From: Alphaproteobacteria bacterium
GTDB taxonomy: Bacteria > Pseudomonadota > Alphaproteobacteria > Acetobacterales > Acetobacteraceae
Length of the DNA: 5,866 nt
Assembly: GCA_013298245.1 (NCBI GenBank)
Contig: JAAFHD010000010.1
Location: forward strand, 2,028-7,893
Reading direction: 5' to 3'
Shown here: piece after piece, positions 5,799-5,866 of the stretch
How positions within the stretch are numbered: position 1 is the first letter of the stretch
Layout: each line of letters begins with the position of its first letter
The notes under the pieces: model-generated
What the model was told of the DNA's origin: nothing
The model's database searches: none
Seen by the model: only the letters and a program-made list of their open reading frames with translations
Program-made: the position numbers and the translations under genes

Positions 5799-5866
5799 AT
5801 GGAACGCATCCTCATCATCAATCCGAATTCGTCGGTGTCCTGCACGGACGGGATTTCCGAAGCGGT
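5799..5866 (+). CDS. Asp/Glu/hydantoin racemase family protein, N-terminal fragment (cut by window end)
   Basis: Only the first 23 residues are visible: MERILIINPNSSVSCTDGIS followed by EAV. The opening beta-strand and INPNSS loop are the signature N-terminus of the Asp/Glu/hydantoin racemase superfamily, which typically begins with a hydrophobic strand and a V/I-N-P-N-S/T-S motif. Members include hydantoin racemases, aspartate/glutamate racemases and related decarboxylases; the exact reaction cannot be told from this fragment. The family motif normally starts within a few residues of the N-terminus, which favours the ATG at 5799. An in-frame ATG at 5757 would add 14 Gly/Ala-rich residues, and neither start has a clean Shine-Dalgarno. 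The gene is divergent from the DUF983 gene and leaves the window on the right. Confidence 0.75.
   Translation, partial: MERILIINPNSSVSCTDGISEA

Overview
The window looks like ordinary chromosome from a very GC-rich alphaproteobacterium, most likely Rhodospirillales/Acetobacteraceae (Roseomonas-like). The grounds are the strong GC bias at third codon positions, a UPF0262 protein (essentially an alphaproteobacterial family), a tripartite tricarboxylate transporter (TTT) receptor of the type expanded in this group, and an MCP sensor type typical of Rhodospirillales. The taxon is an inference from content, not from a search.

Layout, left to right. Bases 1-620 (+) hold the C-terminal two thirds of a TctC/Bug-type periplasmic solute receptor. 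It converges on a minus-strand methyl-accepting chemotaxis protein (622-2745), with one base between the two stop codons. A 117-base AT-rich gap (2746-2862) follows and is the best promoter candidate in the window. The rest of the minus strand is a compact four-gene run transcribed right to left: DUF983 membrane zinc-ribbon protein (5279-5692, probable TTG start), UPF0262 protein (4804-5313), D-aminopeptidase of the DAP/serine beta-lactamase-like family (3290-4804) and a short MJ0042-type zinc-ribbon membrane protein (2863-3243). The genes overlap by 35 bases, then by 1 base (TGATG), and then lie 46 bases apart, so they are probably one operon. At the right edge a divergent plus-strand gene begins (5799 onward); its first 23 residues read as an Asp/Glu/hydantoin racemase family protein.

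How the genes may work together. The clearest enzyme is the D-aminopeptidase, which has all catalytic motifs and both C-terminal beta-barrel domains of Ochrobactrum DAP. It sits close to a likely amino-acid racemase-family gene, which hints at D-amino-acid metabolism, but the two are divergent and the racemase is visible only as a fragment. The MCP probably has its own transcript; a flagellar sigma-28-like element lies at a suitable distance upstream. No mobile element, CRISPR array, tRNA or rRNA was seen, and no clearly new system. The most useful leads are the unstudied DUF983-UPF0262-DAP-zinc-ribbon gene set and the two palindrome-bearing intergenic regions.
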